From: Gammaproteobacteria bacterium
GTDB taxonomy: Bacteria; Pseudomonadota; Gammaproteobacteria; Pseudomonadales; Azotimanducaceae
Assembly: GCA_009846005.1 (NCBI GenBank)
Contig: VXYL01000070.1
Coordinates: forward strand, 196,947-260,946
Length of the DNA: 64,000 nt
Direction of reading: 5' to 3'
Shown: one piece after another, positions 1 through 8,556 of the stretch
Layout: each line of letters begins with the position of its first letter
Position numbering within the stretch: the stretch's first letter is position 1
Notes under the pieces: model-generated
What the model was told of the DNA's origin: nothing
Seen by the model: only the letters and a program-made list of their open reading frames with translations
Database searches by the model: none
Translations under genes and position numbers: made by a program

Positions 1-1
1 G

Positions 2-691
2 GTCCCCGCATCAGAGAACAGGCGGTACTGGAAGGACTCATACGTCGTGTGCGGTCTGGCGGTTAGAACGACGAGTCAATGGTTCGAGAGCAACCGCGAC
101 CCCTTCGAGCAGTACCTGCTGGACAAGGGAATCGCCACCGAAGCCGACCTTGCGGATCTCGGGAACGTATCGTCACGGCAGGGCAGCGACGATGCGAAGC
201 GAAGTCCGGCGGGACGGGCAAACACGCGCTACAAGGGCAACGCGATCGGGAACGCGCAGAACTACCTAGTGCGGAACATACTGAGCAACCTGGGCGAGGA
301 GTCCTTCGGGGAGTCAGCCTGGGAGAAGACCAAGGAGCGTTTCGGCCAGCGGTGCGTCTATTGCGGAACCGGGGAAGAGCTGGTCATGGACCACGCCGTG
401 CCGATCAACCGCACCTCTCTTGGCGAGCACCGCCTCGGGAATCTCGTTCCGAGTTGCCGTAAGTGCAACTCGCGGAAGTCGGACGACGGGTACCGCGAGT
501 TCCTTGGCGACGATAGCGATCGGATCGAAGCGATTGAACGCCATATGGAAGAGGAGGAATACGTGCCGCTCGGCGACAACTGCGTCGTGCGCATGATTCT
601 GGATCTGGCCCACGAGGAAGTTGCCAAGGTTGCGGATAGGTATGTCGTGGTACTCAACTCGGTGCTCGAGGGCCGCTCAGGTTCGACGTGA
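2..691 (+). CDS. HNH endonuclease, 5'-truncated by window edge
   Basis: The frame is open from the left edge, so the gene begins outside the window; the first in-window start codon is a GTG at 47. Counting from that GTG, an HNH zinc-nuclease module sits at about residues 103-145: a CVYC pair (103-106), MDHAVPINR with the catalytic His (116), Asn in GNLVP (132) and a second pair CRKC (137-140). HNH domains cut DNA or RNA and are common in restriction, homing and defence proteins. The stop overlaps the GTG of the next gene (GTGA), so the two are probably translationally coupled. Substrate and exact role are unknown. The HNH call is firm; the family is not. Confidence 0.85.
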   Translation, partial: VPASENRRYWKDSYVVCGLAVRTTSQWFESNRDPFEQYLLDKGIATEADLADLGNVSSRQGSDDAKRSPAGRANTRYKGNAIGNAQNYLVRNILSNLGEESFGESAWEKTKERFGQRCVYCGTGEELVMDHAVPINRTSLGEHRLGNLVPSCRKCNSRKSDDGYREFLGDDSDRIEAIERHMEEEEYVPLGDNCVVRMILDLAHEEVAKVADRYVVVLNSVLEGRSGST

Positions 692-3078
692 ACCAATCTT
701 CGTTACCGCGCCCCATGCCCGTCCGGTGGACGTTCGAGGAACTGCAACCAGCGCATGTCGCGGCAGGTCTCGGCGCAGCTGACCGTGAGTTCCTGTCGGT
801 CTGCCTCGGCATCTTCGACGATGCCGCGTTGATGAATCAGCTGAAGCTCGCCGCCAAGAAAGGGATCAAGTTCGCCAAGGCGGGCGGGATACCCCTCCCG
901 GACCTCGATACGGAGGTGCGGCACGCCGCGGACCGGTGGCGCGACCAACAGCTGACCTGCAACCACCTCCGGGCAGTTCTCTGGATCAGGCTCCAGAGCG
1001 CCTTTGCCATCGACCCGAATGCCACCCGATCCGTGCGCGGATGCGAACGACTCGCGGACGACCTGGTCGCCGCCGCCTTGAGGGTTCCCCCAGACGGTCT
1101 GTCAAAAAAAGTGCGAAGGGGGATCTCGACATCGTTCCGCTGCGCACGGGAAAAGCTCCAGGGGAACTCGAGCAGCTCGCGAGACCTCCCCGAGAACGAC
1201 GAAGTGCCAACAACCCTCGGAACCCTCGCTGCCCCCTTGTTAGTGGAGATGGTCGGAAACGCGTTGGGCGAGAAATCCAAGATGCCGCAAGAGGATAGGG
1301 ACCGCTTCGTCGCCGAGACCGCCGCGAGACTCAGTGAGGACGAGAGACAGGTGTTTCTGGGTGAGCTCAGTGGCCCGGACTTTGATCGCGCGCTGAGGAA
1401 TTGGATTGCCGCTGGCGGCGTCTACGGCGCAGTCGGCGGAGCCGTGGCTGTATCCGGGTTTGCCCCCTACATCCTAGCCGCACAGGCCTCGGCATTCGTT
1501 CCGTTCGTCAGCGGCCCTGCTTTGGTCTCCCTTCTCTCCGTTCTAACCAACCCCCTAATCATCTTGGCAGTGGTCGGCGGGTTCGGCTACCACTGGGCAC
1601 AATCTGCCAATAAACAAGCCGCCGCCAAGGTAGCGTTGCACGTGATCTCGCTCCTCGCCTGCGACGGGATCGGGCGTTCTCGCGTTTCCCTTGAGGAACT
1701 GGTGGCGAGCTTCGCCAAGATACCCGATCTCCCGGAGGACGTCTTCGGGAGCCCGCGGGAACGGAGAAGCTGCCTAGCGCGTTGGCGTGAACTCGACTCG
1801 GTTTCCCAACCTGCTCCCAGAAGCAAACGTCCTGTCGTCGCCGACGACTGGGAGAGTACCGGTGTCAACCGCGCCAGCGTGGGTGTCGCTGCCGTATCAG
1901 TGGGCGACCTCCTCTACTCCCTTGCGGCCATCGACCCCGATGTGGTTGCCGCCGCAGACTTCTCCAGCAGCGGCGAAATCGAGGACTCCTTCGACTTCGC
2001 CGTGAACCTGTTGGCACAAATGGACGATCAGTGGCGTGGTCGGGAATCGCTCGACGGACTCGTCGAGAGCCAGAAGGGCTACCTCATGGAACAGTTGGCG
2101 GCGACCAAGCTGGCCGCCGACGGTCACGTCGTCGAAATTCCCGACACCGCGAACCAACCCGGGTGGGACTTGATCGTGGACGGTCAACCCTTCCAAGTGA
2201 AATGCCTGGCAGACTCGCGCGGTCTGGCGGATCACTTCGAGAACTACCCGGACATTCCCGTGCTCGCGAACAGCGACCTGATCGGGGACTACGAAAACTG
2301 GGCTGCAGACTGGCAGGACAACGTCTTCTTCCTAGAAGGCCACACAAACGAGTTGCTCGCGCGCGTCACCGAGCGATCATATCTGGAGGCCAAGGACCTA
2401 GCGGATAACGACGTTCCGGAGATAGCGTTGGCCTACGTGGCTGCACGACAGGTGTGGAAGCTTAAGACGGGCGAGGTCACGGCATCGCAGGCGGCGTCCC
2501 ACTTGTTGATCGAGGGGTCGGCCAGGGTCGGATTGGCTGTTACGGGAGGCGTCGTGGGTACTTCGATCGGACTCCTGGTGCTCGGTCCCGCCGGCGCGCT
2601 AGTCGCGGGTGCGCTTGCGCCGATCATTGCCCAAGCCGGAGCCGGTCGGCTGGCTGCCTGGCTTCGGGAAGTCGGCGGTCTTCAATCGGAGACGTACAGG
2701 GAGATCGAATCCAAGTCCAACGCGCTCCTGTTAACCGTCCAGAACGCGATCAACGAGAAGCTCGCCGTTCTGCGGGTCAAGTATCGCCGGGCGGGAAACG
2801 GCGTTGCGGGTAGGTACGTTCGCCATCGTATTGCCGACGAAGGCCGTCATCTGCACGAGTGCAAAAGCGAGGTAGTGCGGTTGCGTGACAACGAAAAAGG
2901 GAAACTTGACAGTGCCGTCTCGATCATTCGCGTAGCTCTGCGTTCGGTCCATCCATCCCGTTACCAAGCACAGCTCCGGGATCTGCTAGATGTCCTCCAA
3001 GTGAACGGTCACGCTGGGGCTCGTTCAAAATGGACGGCCACGGGTGAAGGCCGACCACCAAGGAGGTTTAATCCATGA
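688..3078 (+). CDS. Membrane protein with PD-(D/E)XK-like nuclease core and glycine-rich hairpins
   Basis: A 796-residue protein whose family I do not recognise by name. Residues 1-235 are mostly helical and polar. Residues about 242-305 form hydrophobic, glycine-rich membrane segments. About 455-560 looks like a restriction-endonuclease fold: Glu468 in YLMEQLAA, Asp494 in PGWDLIVDG, then QVK (503-505), the usual D...(E/Q)xK spacing; PVLANSD follows. A second glycine-zipper-like membrane hairpin lies at about 613-655, followed by a charged helical tail. A nuclease core placed between two membrane hairpins is unusual. GTG start at 688 overlaps the preceding TGA; the 3' end overlaps the next gene by ATGA. 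Nuclease assignment is motif-based inference. Confidence 0.75.
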   Translation: MNQSSLPRPMPVRWTFEELQPAHVAAGLGAADREFLSVCLGIFDDAALMNQLKLAAKKGIKFAKAGGIPLPDLDTEVRHAADRWRDQQLTCNHLRAVLWIRLQSAFAIDPNATRSVRGCERLADDLVAAALRVPPDGLSKKVRRGISTSFRCAREKLQGNSSSSRDLPENDEVPTTLGTLAAPLLVEMVGNALGEKSKMPQEDRDRFVAETAARLSEDERQVFLGELSGPDFDRALRNWIAAGGVYGAVGGAVAVSGFAPYILAAQASAFVPFVSGPALVSLLSVLTNPLIILAVVGGFGYHWAQSANKQAAAKVALHVISLLACDGIGRSRVSLEELVASFAKIPDLPEDVFGSPRERRSCLARWRELDSVSQPAPRSKRPVVADDWESTGVNRASVGVAAVSVGDLLYSLAAIDPDVVAAADFSSSGEIEDSFDFAVNLLAQMDDQWRGRESLDGLVESQKGYLMEQLAATKLAADGHVVEIPDTANQPGWDLIVDGQPFQVKCLADSRGLADHFENYPDIPVLANSDLIGDYENWAADWQDNVFFLEGHTNELLARVTERSYLEAKDLADNDVPEIALAYVAARQVWKLKTGEVTASQAASHLLIEGSARVGLAVTGGVVGTSIGLLVLGPAGALVAGALAPIIAQAGAGRLAAWLREVGGLQSETYREIESKSNALLLTVQNAINEKLAVLRVKYRRAGNGVAGRYVRHRIADEGRHLHECKSEVVRLRDNEKGKLDSAVSIIRVALRSVHPSRYQAQLRDLLDVLQVNGHAGARSKWTATGEGRPPRRFNP

Positions 3079-4016
3079 CGAATCGCGAACGCGTGTTGGC
3101 GTTGATCCGGTCCGAGCCGGATGGAATCACGGACTCCGAAATCCGCAAACGAACCGGCATCCGGCCGCACCAGCAGGTGAACCAAATCTGCCGGAAGCTT
3201 GCGCAAGCCGGCCTCACCTTGAGGCAACGCGGCAAGGAGGGATTACTCGTCAACCTCCGAGCAAGTTCTCCGCGAGGAAATCAACCGAACGAACGCAGTG
3301 TGACCGGCGCTAGACCGAGCGCGCATTCTCTTCGGCGCGCTCGTTCCAGCGAAGGGGATGAGATCCCGCCATTGTCCATACCAAGGACCCTCTTCGTCCT
3401 ACCGTGTTCTGGAGCAAAGGAAGAGGGCGGGCGACGCGCGGCCGGTCGCCAACCCTCCATCCTCGACTCACTTCCCCGTCGCTTGGCTGAAGAGTTGGTC
3501 ACAAAGCGCTCCGCCAATAGACGGGCGGCGAAGGTTAACGATGTGGCGCTTCTGCCCGCTGCGGCGCGCTACAGCGGCACTCTGTATCGGGAAGCCGGCC
3601 ACGCAATTGACGGCCTGCACGCAGCAGGAGCCCACTCGCTTATCATCTCCGGCGGCTACGGTGTCGTCCTCCCTGCCGAGCCGATTGGGTGGTACAACCA
3701 GGAATACCGGAACGCGATGTGGCCGGATGCTTTGGTCCCGCGATGTCTCAGCGCCTACGCGGAGGCGACCAGGGCGAGTAGTGTGGTCGGTTTGCTTTCG
3801 GCGACAACCCAATATGCCCGGGCGTTCCGGGCGGCCCGCTGGCCGGTCGAGATCGAAAATGTCTTCCTTGCTTGTCCGGAGCCGAAGCCCGGGGCCATGG
3901 TCAAGACCCCTCGTGCTATAGGCGAGGCGTTGGTAGCGCTCAGTCAAGACCACCGACTTCGTCCTGGTTGGAAGAGCAGCGACGGCCTCGCTATGCAGGT
4001 GGCGAAACTGAAGTGA
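3075..4016 (+). CDS. Winged-helix plus YaaA/DUF6884-like protein
   Basis: Residues 1-60 look like a winged helix-turn-helix DNA-binding domain (RERVLALIRSEPDGITDSE onward). After a basic, low-complexity linker, residues 104-313 resemble the DUF6884/YaaA (DUF328) fold: FVLPCSGAKEEGG at the first strand, RYSGTLYREA, then SLIISGGYGVVLPAEPIGWY. YaaA relatives are implicated in DNA binding, and a YaaA-like protein (DpdC) acts in 7-deazaguanine DNA modification; that is family knowledge, not shown here. A strong Shine-Dalgarno, AGGAGG at 3060-3065, lies inside the previous gene, whose stop overlaps this ATG. The stop in turn overlaps the GTG of the GIY-YIG gene. Confidence 0.75.
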   Translation: MTNRERVLALIRSEPDGITDSEIRKRTGIRPHQQVNQICRKLAQAGLTLRQRGKEGLLVNLRASSPRGNQPNERSVTGARPSAHSLRRARSSEGDEIPPLSIPRTLFVLPCSGAKEEGGRRAAGRQPSILDSLPRRLAEELVTKRSANRRAAKVNDVALLPAAARYSGTLYREAGHAIDGLHAAGAHSLIISGGYGVVLPAEPIGWYNQEYRNAMWPDALVPRCLSAYAEATRASSVVGLLSATTQYARAFRAARWPVEIENVFLACPEPKPGAMVKTPRAIGEALVALSQDHRLRPGWKSSDGLAMQVAKLK

Positions 4017-4591
4017 ATCGTCGTTCCGCGATTCAAAGAGTCGCGTCATTGCTTGCCGACCGAACCCGGTCGGAAAGCCCGCGGGAGTTTCCAGGGGATA
4101 CGGACGGCGCTGCCAAGGCAGGACTCTACTCCTGGTGGGCGGACGGGGAAGCCCGCGAACTGTTCGAGAGTGTAGGACGGGCTCCGGTCGGGGCGCTGGT
4201 CTACGTCGGTCAAGCAGGCGCGAGATCCGGGCTCTCGGGCAAAGAGTCAACGGCTACTCTAAAGAGCCGAATACGGAGTAACCACATCCGGGGCAATCTG
4301 TCTTCTTCCACCTTTCGGCTCACGATCTCGGCCATGCTTCGTGGGCCGCTCAACTTGCGCCTGGAACGCCCCGGTAAGCTTGTGTCGGCGGAGAACCATC
4401 GGGTAACCCAATGGATCGAGAGTCACCTGCGGGTCTCGATTGTCCCGTGGAACCACCGCGATTCACTCGGCTGTGTCGAGCAAGCTGTCCTCGACGTGCT
4501 CGATCCCCCGTTCAATCTTGACGGGCGACCCCCAACCGCGCTCCGTCAGCGCCTTACGGATCTTCGCCGCGCGATCACACAGGGGAAGTAG
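4013..4591 (+). CDS. GIY-YIG nuclease family protein
   Basis: A 192-residue protein with the GIY-YIG signatures in order: GLYSWW (37-42) for GIY, LVYVGQAG (62-69) for YIG, Arg in SRIRSNHIRG (86/88), Glu in CVEQAVLD (156) and Asn in DPPFNLD (168). These are the metal- and DNA-handling positions of the fold. An upstream ATG at 3872 is in frame but would overlap the previous gene by 145 bases and adds no conserved sequence; GTG at 4013, overlapping the preceding TGA as GTGA, matches the style of this operon and is preferred. It is the last gene of the four-gene set. Likely a DNA nuclease; target unknown. Confidence 0.82.
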   Translation: MNRRSAIQRVASLLADRTRSESPREFPGDTDGAAKAGLYSWWADGEARELFESVGRAPVGALVYVGQAGARSGLSGKESTATLKSRIRSNHIRGNLSSSTFRLTISAMLRGPLNLRLERPGKLVSAENHRVTQWIESHLRVSIVPWNHRDSLGCVEQAVLDVLDPPFNLDGRPPTALRQRLTDLRRAITQGK

Positions 4592-4615
4592 GAATGGCGG
4601 GTGGCCGGTAACACC

Positions 4616-4771
4616 GTGGGGAGGGATGGGCTTCCCCTGCCCGCCGGTACTATATCCGCACTGCCGCAACGAGTAACGGGCGACCACAAGGGTCGCCCCT
4701 ACGGCCGTGGCGAAGGGCCCAGCACGAACAGCTGAACGGCGACCGCAGGGTCACCCCAGGGTAGCGCCTAC
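4616..4771. repeat. REP-like palindrome cluster (one intact, two degenerate)
   Basis: The intact copy at 4678-4704 reads, on the minus strand, GTAG head, stem GGGCGACC, loop CTTGT, stem GGTCGCCC. A degenerate copy lies at about 4616-4643 on the plus strand and another at about 4738-4771 on the minus strand. The latter supplies the TAG stop (4768-4770) of the LVIVD-repeat gene. The cluster fills the gap between two convergent genes. Confidence 0.8.
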
Positions 4772-7719
4772 GGGCCGGTGACGAAGGGGGCGCGGACAAC
4801 CTTTACGGTGTAGTTTCTTCTCGCCTCGCCGTCTTCGGCAGTAACCTCGATTTCGAGTGAGTTCATCCCGATCGCGAGATCCATCTGGTGGCCATCGACG
4901 GTGGCGTCGGCATCGTCCCGGCCGATTGCATACGTAGCCCCTGCAGCCGCCTCCGCCGATACCGTCGTTCGTGCGACCTGCGGCCCCACGGTCGCCTCGT
5001 AGTCGGCAATGTCGGTGTTGAACTCCAAATCGATGCCGCTCAGTTCGAGTTCCATCAACATGGCGTCGCGCGACAGGACGACCGGTTCGTCGCCGATCGA
5101 GAAGCTGACCACAAGCGGCTCGCCCGAGACGCCACCAAGGTTGCTCTGCGTATACGGCGTGGCTCGCAGTGTGTATTCGCCTTCCGGCGAGTCGCCGAGG
5201 ACGTGGAACACGTAGGGTGCTTCGTTGTCGGTGTGCGTGTCGTCGGCACCGTCGACTGTCAAGCCCACGCTGCGTACATCATCCGGTTTCCTGACTTCGA
5301 CTCGAATGCCCGTGTTGCCCGGCACGGCATCCGTGGCGAGTCGCATGCCATCTGTTATCGGCTGCAGGTCTTGCCCGGGCGCGTCGTCGAACAACGTGAA
5401 CCCTGTGACCGCCATGCCGTCTGCATTGATTTCGACGACGAGGCGGTCGTCCGAGAGGGTGGCACCCGTGGGCGACGACAGGCGGATCTCGAACTGTTCC
5501 GCGAGTTCTTCGTCGTTGTCCTCCACCAACGGCACGACGATGGTCCGCGCTGTTGCGTCGCCGTCCGCCCAGGACAACTGACCGGGTTCGACTTCGACGT
5601 AGTCCGAGCCTGGCACGGCGGACAACGAGCCGACCTCGTACTCGACCGACACCTCGCCCAATGGACTTCCCAAACGCCGCACCGTGGCGAGCAGCCGTTT
5701 GGCGGTCTCGTCGATCGCGTTCCGCGTGTCGGCGAAACCCACGGATGCTCCCTGGCCGGGATCGGCAACAAACAGGTACGCCATGTTGATGTCCGCCAGC
5801 ACGGCACCGCCGGCGGGATTGCTGAGTCGGACGAAGGCGCGCTCTATGGGCTCGGCCACGTCGTCGCGGAGTAGGGGGACCGACAGGCTCTCTACATCAA
5901 CGGAATGGCCGTCCGTGGACGGCCAGTGCAACGTTCCCGAGGAAGTCGTCAAATCCGTAATCCCCGCCGAGCCGGCGAGAACGGTGTAATCCACCGAAAC
6001 GGCACCACCGGCACCGCGGCGGACAACCTCGATCGACAAGTCCTCGCCCTCTTCACCGCCGAACGTTGGTGATGCGAATCCGATCTGGATGTGGTCCGAC
6101 GACCGCGTGCGATCCCCGACGACGTAGAGCCCACCCCGGATGTCGCTGATCAGGACGTTGCCGCTCGGCAGGAAGGGGTAGACCCCCCAAGCGCCGCCGT
6201 AGTACTTGTCGTCGGAAGCCGGATGGGTGTCGAACAAACCGACCTCGATAGGCTGCAGCGGATCGGTGATGTCCAGCACCGTGAGACCCCGCGAATACGT
6301 CGACATGTAGTAGCGATTGCCCCGTACATAGCCGTTGTGGTCGATAGCTCCCGTTGGGCCCGTCCATGTGTGAACGAGTTCGGGGTTTCGGAGGTCGGCG
6401 AGATCGAACACCCGAACCGTGGTATTGAGCTCGGCATCTCGCTCATCGAACTCGTCGTGCACGAACAGGAACCGGCTGTCCTCGGACCACCAGCCCGAAT
6501 GCACGTACCCCGCGTTGTCATAGGTCGTGGAACTCAGCAGTTCGGGTGCGCGCTGGTCGCTGTAGTCCCAGATCTCGATGTCCGTTTCGTTGAAGTCCAG
6601 CAGGACCTCGCAGACCTCCTGTTTCGCCTTGCAGACAGCGGCGCGCTCGTCGGACACCCACATCGAGGTGGCATCATGGCTGTAGCCGCCGCCCGTAGCG
6701 GCGACCTGCCGCACCCTTAAGGGGTCCTGCACGTCGAACGTCCGGGCCGCACCGCGATCTACTGGACTTCCCAGGACCTGCAAAACCGGCGGTGCGCGAG
6801 ACTCGTCCAACGGCACGCCGGTGGTGTAGTCCACGTTGCTGACGTAGACGTTGTGGGCGGAGGTGTCGGAGCGGCGGGCGAGTCGCACGTGGTTCGGCAG
6901 TTCCGTGAGATCGACGACGACGAGCCGGCCGCCGTATTCCGTGCTGACGTACGCGTAGGTGTTCCAACGGTCCTCGCCAACGTCGTAGCGTTGCGTCACC
7001 TTGACGTCCCGCCAGCCGGAGAGCGCGCCAGGCACGGTCCCGACTTCGACCGGCGCCGTCGGATCGGTGACGTCGACCACCGCGAGACCATTCATCATGC
7101 CGAGAAGCGCGTATTCCCGTTCGGTGTTGAGATCGACGAATCCCCAGACGTCCGCAATGCTCGCGGGACTCGACGACAGGTCGCTGCGCGCCAGGTGGGA
7201 GAGCAGGTCGACATCTTTGCAGGGGTACTCGCCGGCGGCATTGTCTCGACAAGGTGCAGCGCCCTGCCCAGCCTGAGTGACCTGGAAACCCTCGATTGCT
7301 GCCCTGTCGGTCGCGCCGATCGTCTTGCGGTCGGCGACGACGTGAAACCCGAGTGCCTCCAGGTGGGCTCGGAGGGCAACGGGTACACCGACCAGGGATG
7401 TTCGGTTGGTTGTCGGCGACTGCTGCAGGAAGTGGTCGAAGCGATCGAAACCGCCTCGCACGTCCACCGCACTCCCGACGATTGCCAAGGCATCGCCAAC
7501 GTCGGTTAGCTGATAGGCGCCTCCCGCCACGCGCACCTGATCGCCTTTCCCGGCGACGGAGAGCGCGTACTGGACGGTTCGGCAGGGCCGCACCGGCAGC
7601 GAGCAGTCGCCGCGGTCCTCGCCTTGTTGGGCGACATACCGGGGTATAGCATCGTCGCCGCGTGCGACGTCGGCGAGCAGTAGCGGGACGAGCAACGCTA
7701 TGACCAGAGCGCGGGTCAC
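4768..7719 (-). CDS. Secreted LVIVD-repeat / Calx-beta protein (choice-of-anchor B type)
   Basis: A 983-residue secreted protein. GTG at 7719 is chosen because it has GGAG seven bases upstream and starts a good signal peptide (TRALVIALLVPLLLADVARG); the frame runs further upstream without either. An N-terminal segment (RYVAQQG...PCRTVQYAL) resembles a parallel beta-helix start. LVIVD-type blades follow (GLAVVDVTDPTAPVEVG, RLVVVDLTELPN, GLTVLDITDPLQPIEVG), then two Calx-beta domains and a C-terminal cadherin-like beta-sandwich. Probably an extracellular or outer-surface binding/adhesion protein. Its TAG stop comes from a degenerate REP. It is divergent from the MbnP/MbnH pair, which may be functional linkage or chance. 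Confidence 0.85.
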   Translation of the reverse strand: MTRALVIALLVPLLLADVARGDDAIPRYVAQQGEDRGDCSLPVRPCRTVQYALSVAGKGDQVRVAGGAYQLTDVGDALAIVGSAVDVRGGFDRFDHFLQQSPTTNRTSLVGVPVALRAHLEALGFHVVADRKTIGATDRAAIEGFQVTQAGQGAAPCRDNAAGEYPCKDVDLLSHLARSDLSSSPASIADVWGFVDLNTEREYALLGMMNGLAVVDVTDPTAPVEVGTVPGALSGWRDVKVTQRYDVGEDRWNTYAYVSTEYGGRLVVVDLTELPNHVRLARRSDTSAHNVYVSNVDYTTGVPLDESRAPPVLQVLGSPVDRGAARTFDVQDPLRVRQVAATGGGYSHDATSMWVSDERAAVCKAKQEVCEVLLDFNETDIEIWDYSDQRAPELLSSTTYDNAGYVHSGWWSEDSRFLFVHDEFDERDAELNTTVRVFDLADLRNPELVHTWTGPTGAIDHNGYVRGNRYYMSTYSRGLTVLDITDPLQPIEVGLFDTHPASDDKYYGGAWGVYPFLPSGNVLISDIRGGLYVVGDRTRSSDHIQIGFASPTFGGEEGEDLSIEVVRRGAGGAVSVDYTVLAGSAGITDLTTSSGTLHWPSTDGHSVDVESLSVPLLRDDVAEPIERAFVRLSNPAGGAVLADINMAYLFVADPGQGASVGFADTRNAIDETAKRLLATVRRLGSPLGEVSVEYEVGSLSAVPGSDYVEVEPGQLSWADGDATARTIVVPLVEDNDEELAEQFEIRLSSPTGATLSDDRLVVEINADGMAVTGFTLFDDAPGQDLQPITDGMRLATDAVPGNTGIRVEVRKPDDVRSVGLTVDGADDTHTDNEAPYVFHVLGDSPEGEYTLRATPYTQSNLGGVSGEPLVVSFSIGDEPVVLSRDAMLMELELSGIDLEFNTDIADYEATVGPQVARTTVSAEAAAGATYAIGRDDADATVDGHQMDLAIGMNSLEIEVTAEDGEARRNYTVKVVRAPFVTGP

Positions 7720-7740
7720 GAATACTCCGGCAACCCGTTG

Positions 7741-8556
7741 ATGGGGTCGCAAATTACCAAAACGGCACCCAATACGCAGCTTCCACGCCGCACGGAGATC
7801 ACATCCTGGACACGCCGCCGTCACGCCGTCGGTTGCCTGTTGGCAACAATCTCGCTCGGTCTCGTTGCTTGCCATCCACCCGAGAGCCCCGTCCGGCTCG
7901 CGTTCGAGATGCACACCAACCACGCGGAAGACGCCCTGATGCGGTTCTACCTATCGGACCTGGCGATGATCGACGCCCAGGGTCTTGCCGTGCCGGTACG
8001 CCTCCATGCGAACGAATGGCAGGACGACAGCACCGCCCTCGTCGCGCTCGGTGGCAGTAAAGAGAACCGCGTGATAGCCGGCCACGTCGCCAAAGGGCGC
8101 TACGTGGCCATCGAGTTTCTTCTCGGGGTCCCTTTCGAGCGGAATCACGGCAATCCCTTGGCCGTCGCGCCACCCCTCAACGTGCCTTCCATGTTCTGGA
8201 CCTGGCAGTCCGGCTACAAGTTTGTCCGCCTCGACATCGGCAACGACTGGTCCTTCCACCTCGGCAGCACCGGATGCGTCTCGGCTTCCGCGGTGCGCCC
8301 GCCCGGGGAGCCCTGCCGGGAGCCCAACGCCGCACGCATTCGCCTGGCAAGCGAGGCGCCCGAGGTGGGGACCATTGCCATCGACCTCGATGCCCTCCTG
8401 GCGCACGTCGACACGACGGTGGCGGACAATTGCATGGCGGCTTACACCGAGAGCGAGGCATGCCGCGCCCTGTTGGCCAATCTCGGTTTGAATCCTGCCA
8501 CCGGGCGGTGCCTCGACGGCTGCGGCACCCAGACGGTGTTCCGTTTCGCGCCGTGA
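7741..8556 (+). CDS. mbnP: MbnP-family copper-binding lipoprotein (metallo-mystery pair four-Cys protein)
   Basis: Lipoprotein signal with lipobox LVAC after LLATISLG. The body has family hallmarks: RFYLSDLAMID, AIEFLLGVPFERNHGNP, NVPSMFWTWQSGYKFVRLDI, FHLGSTGC, and Cys-rich C-terminal segments (PGEPC, DNC, SEAC, GRCLDGC). MbnP proteins bind copper in the periplasm, and in characterised cases the partner MbnH oxidises a Trp of MbnP to kynurenine; the conserved MFWTW is a candidate site. ATG 7741 gives a rather long basic N-terminus, so the true start may be a later non-ATG codon. The stop overlaps the next start (GTGA). No methanobactin genes are nearby, so this is a stand-alone pair. Confidence 0.85.
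   Translation: MGSQITKTAPNTQLPRRTEITSWTRRRHAVGCLLATISLGLVACHPPESPVRLAFEMHTNHAEDALMRFYLSDLAMIDAQGLAVPVRLHANEWQDDSTALVALGGSKENRVIAGHVAKGRYVAIEFLLGVPFERNHGNPLAVAPPLNVPSMFWTWQSGYKFVRLDIGNDWSFHLGSTGCVSASAVRPPGEPCREPNAARIRLASEAPEVGTIAIDLDALLAHVDTTVADNCMAAYTESEACRALLANLGLNPATGRCLDGCGTQTVFRFAP

Noticed and set aside
8274-8552. ATG 8274 as the MbnH start
   Set aside because: It would overlap mbnP by over 280 bases; GTG 8553 gives a GTGA overlap and a plausible export signal.
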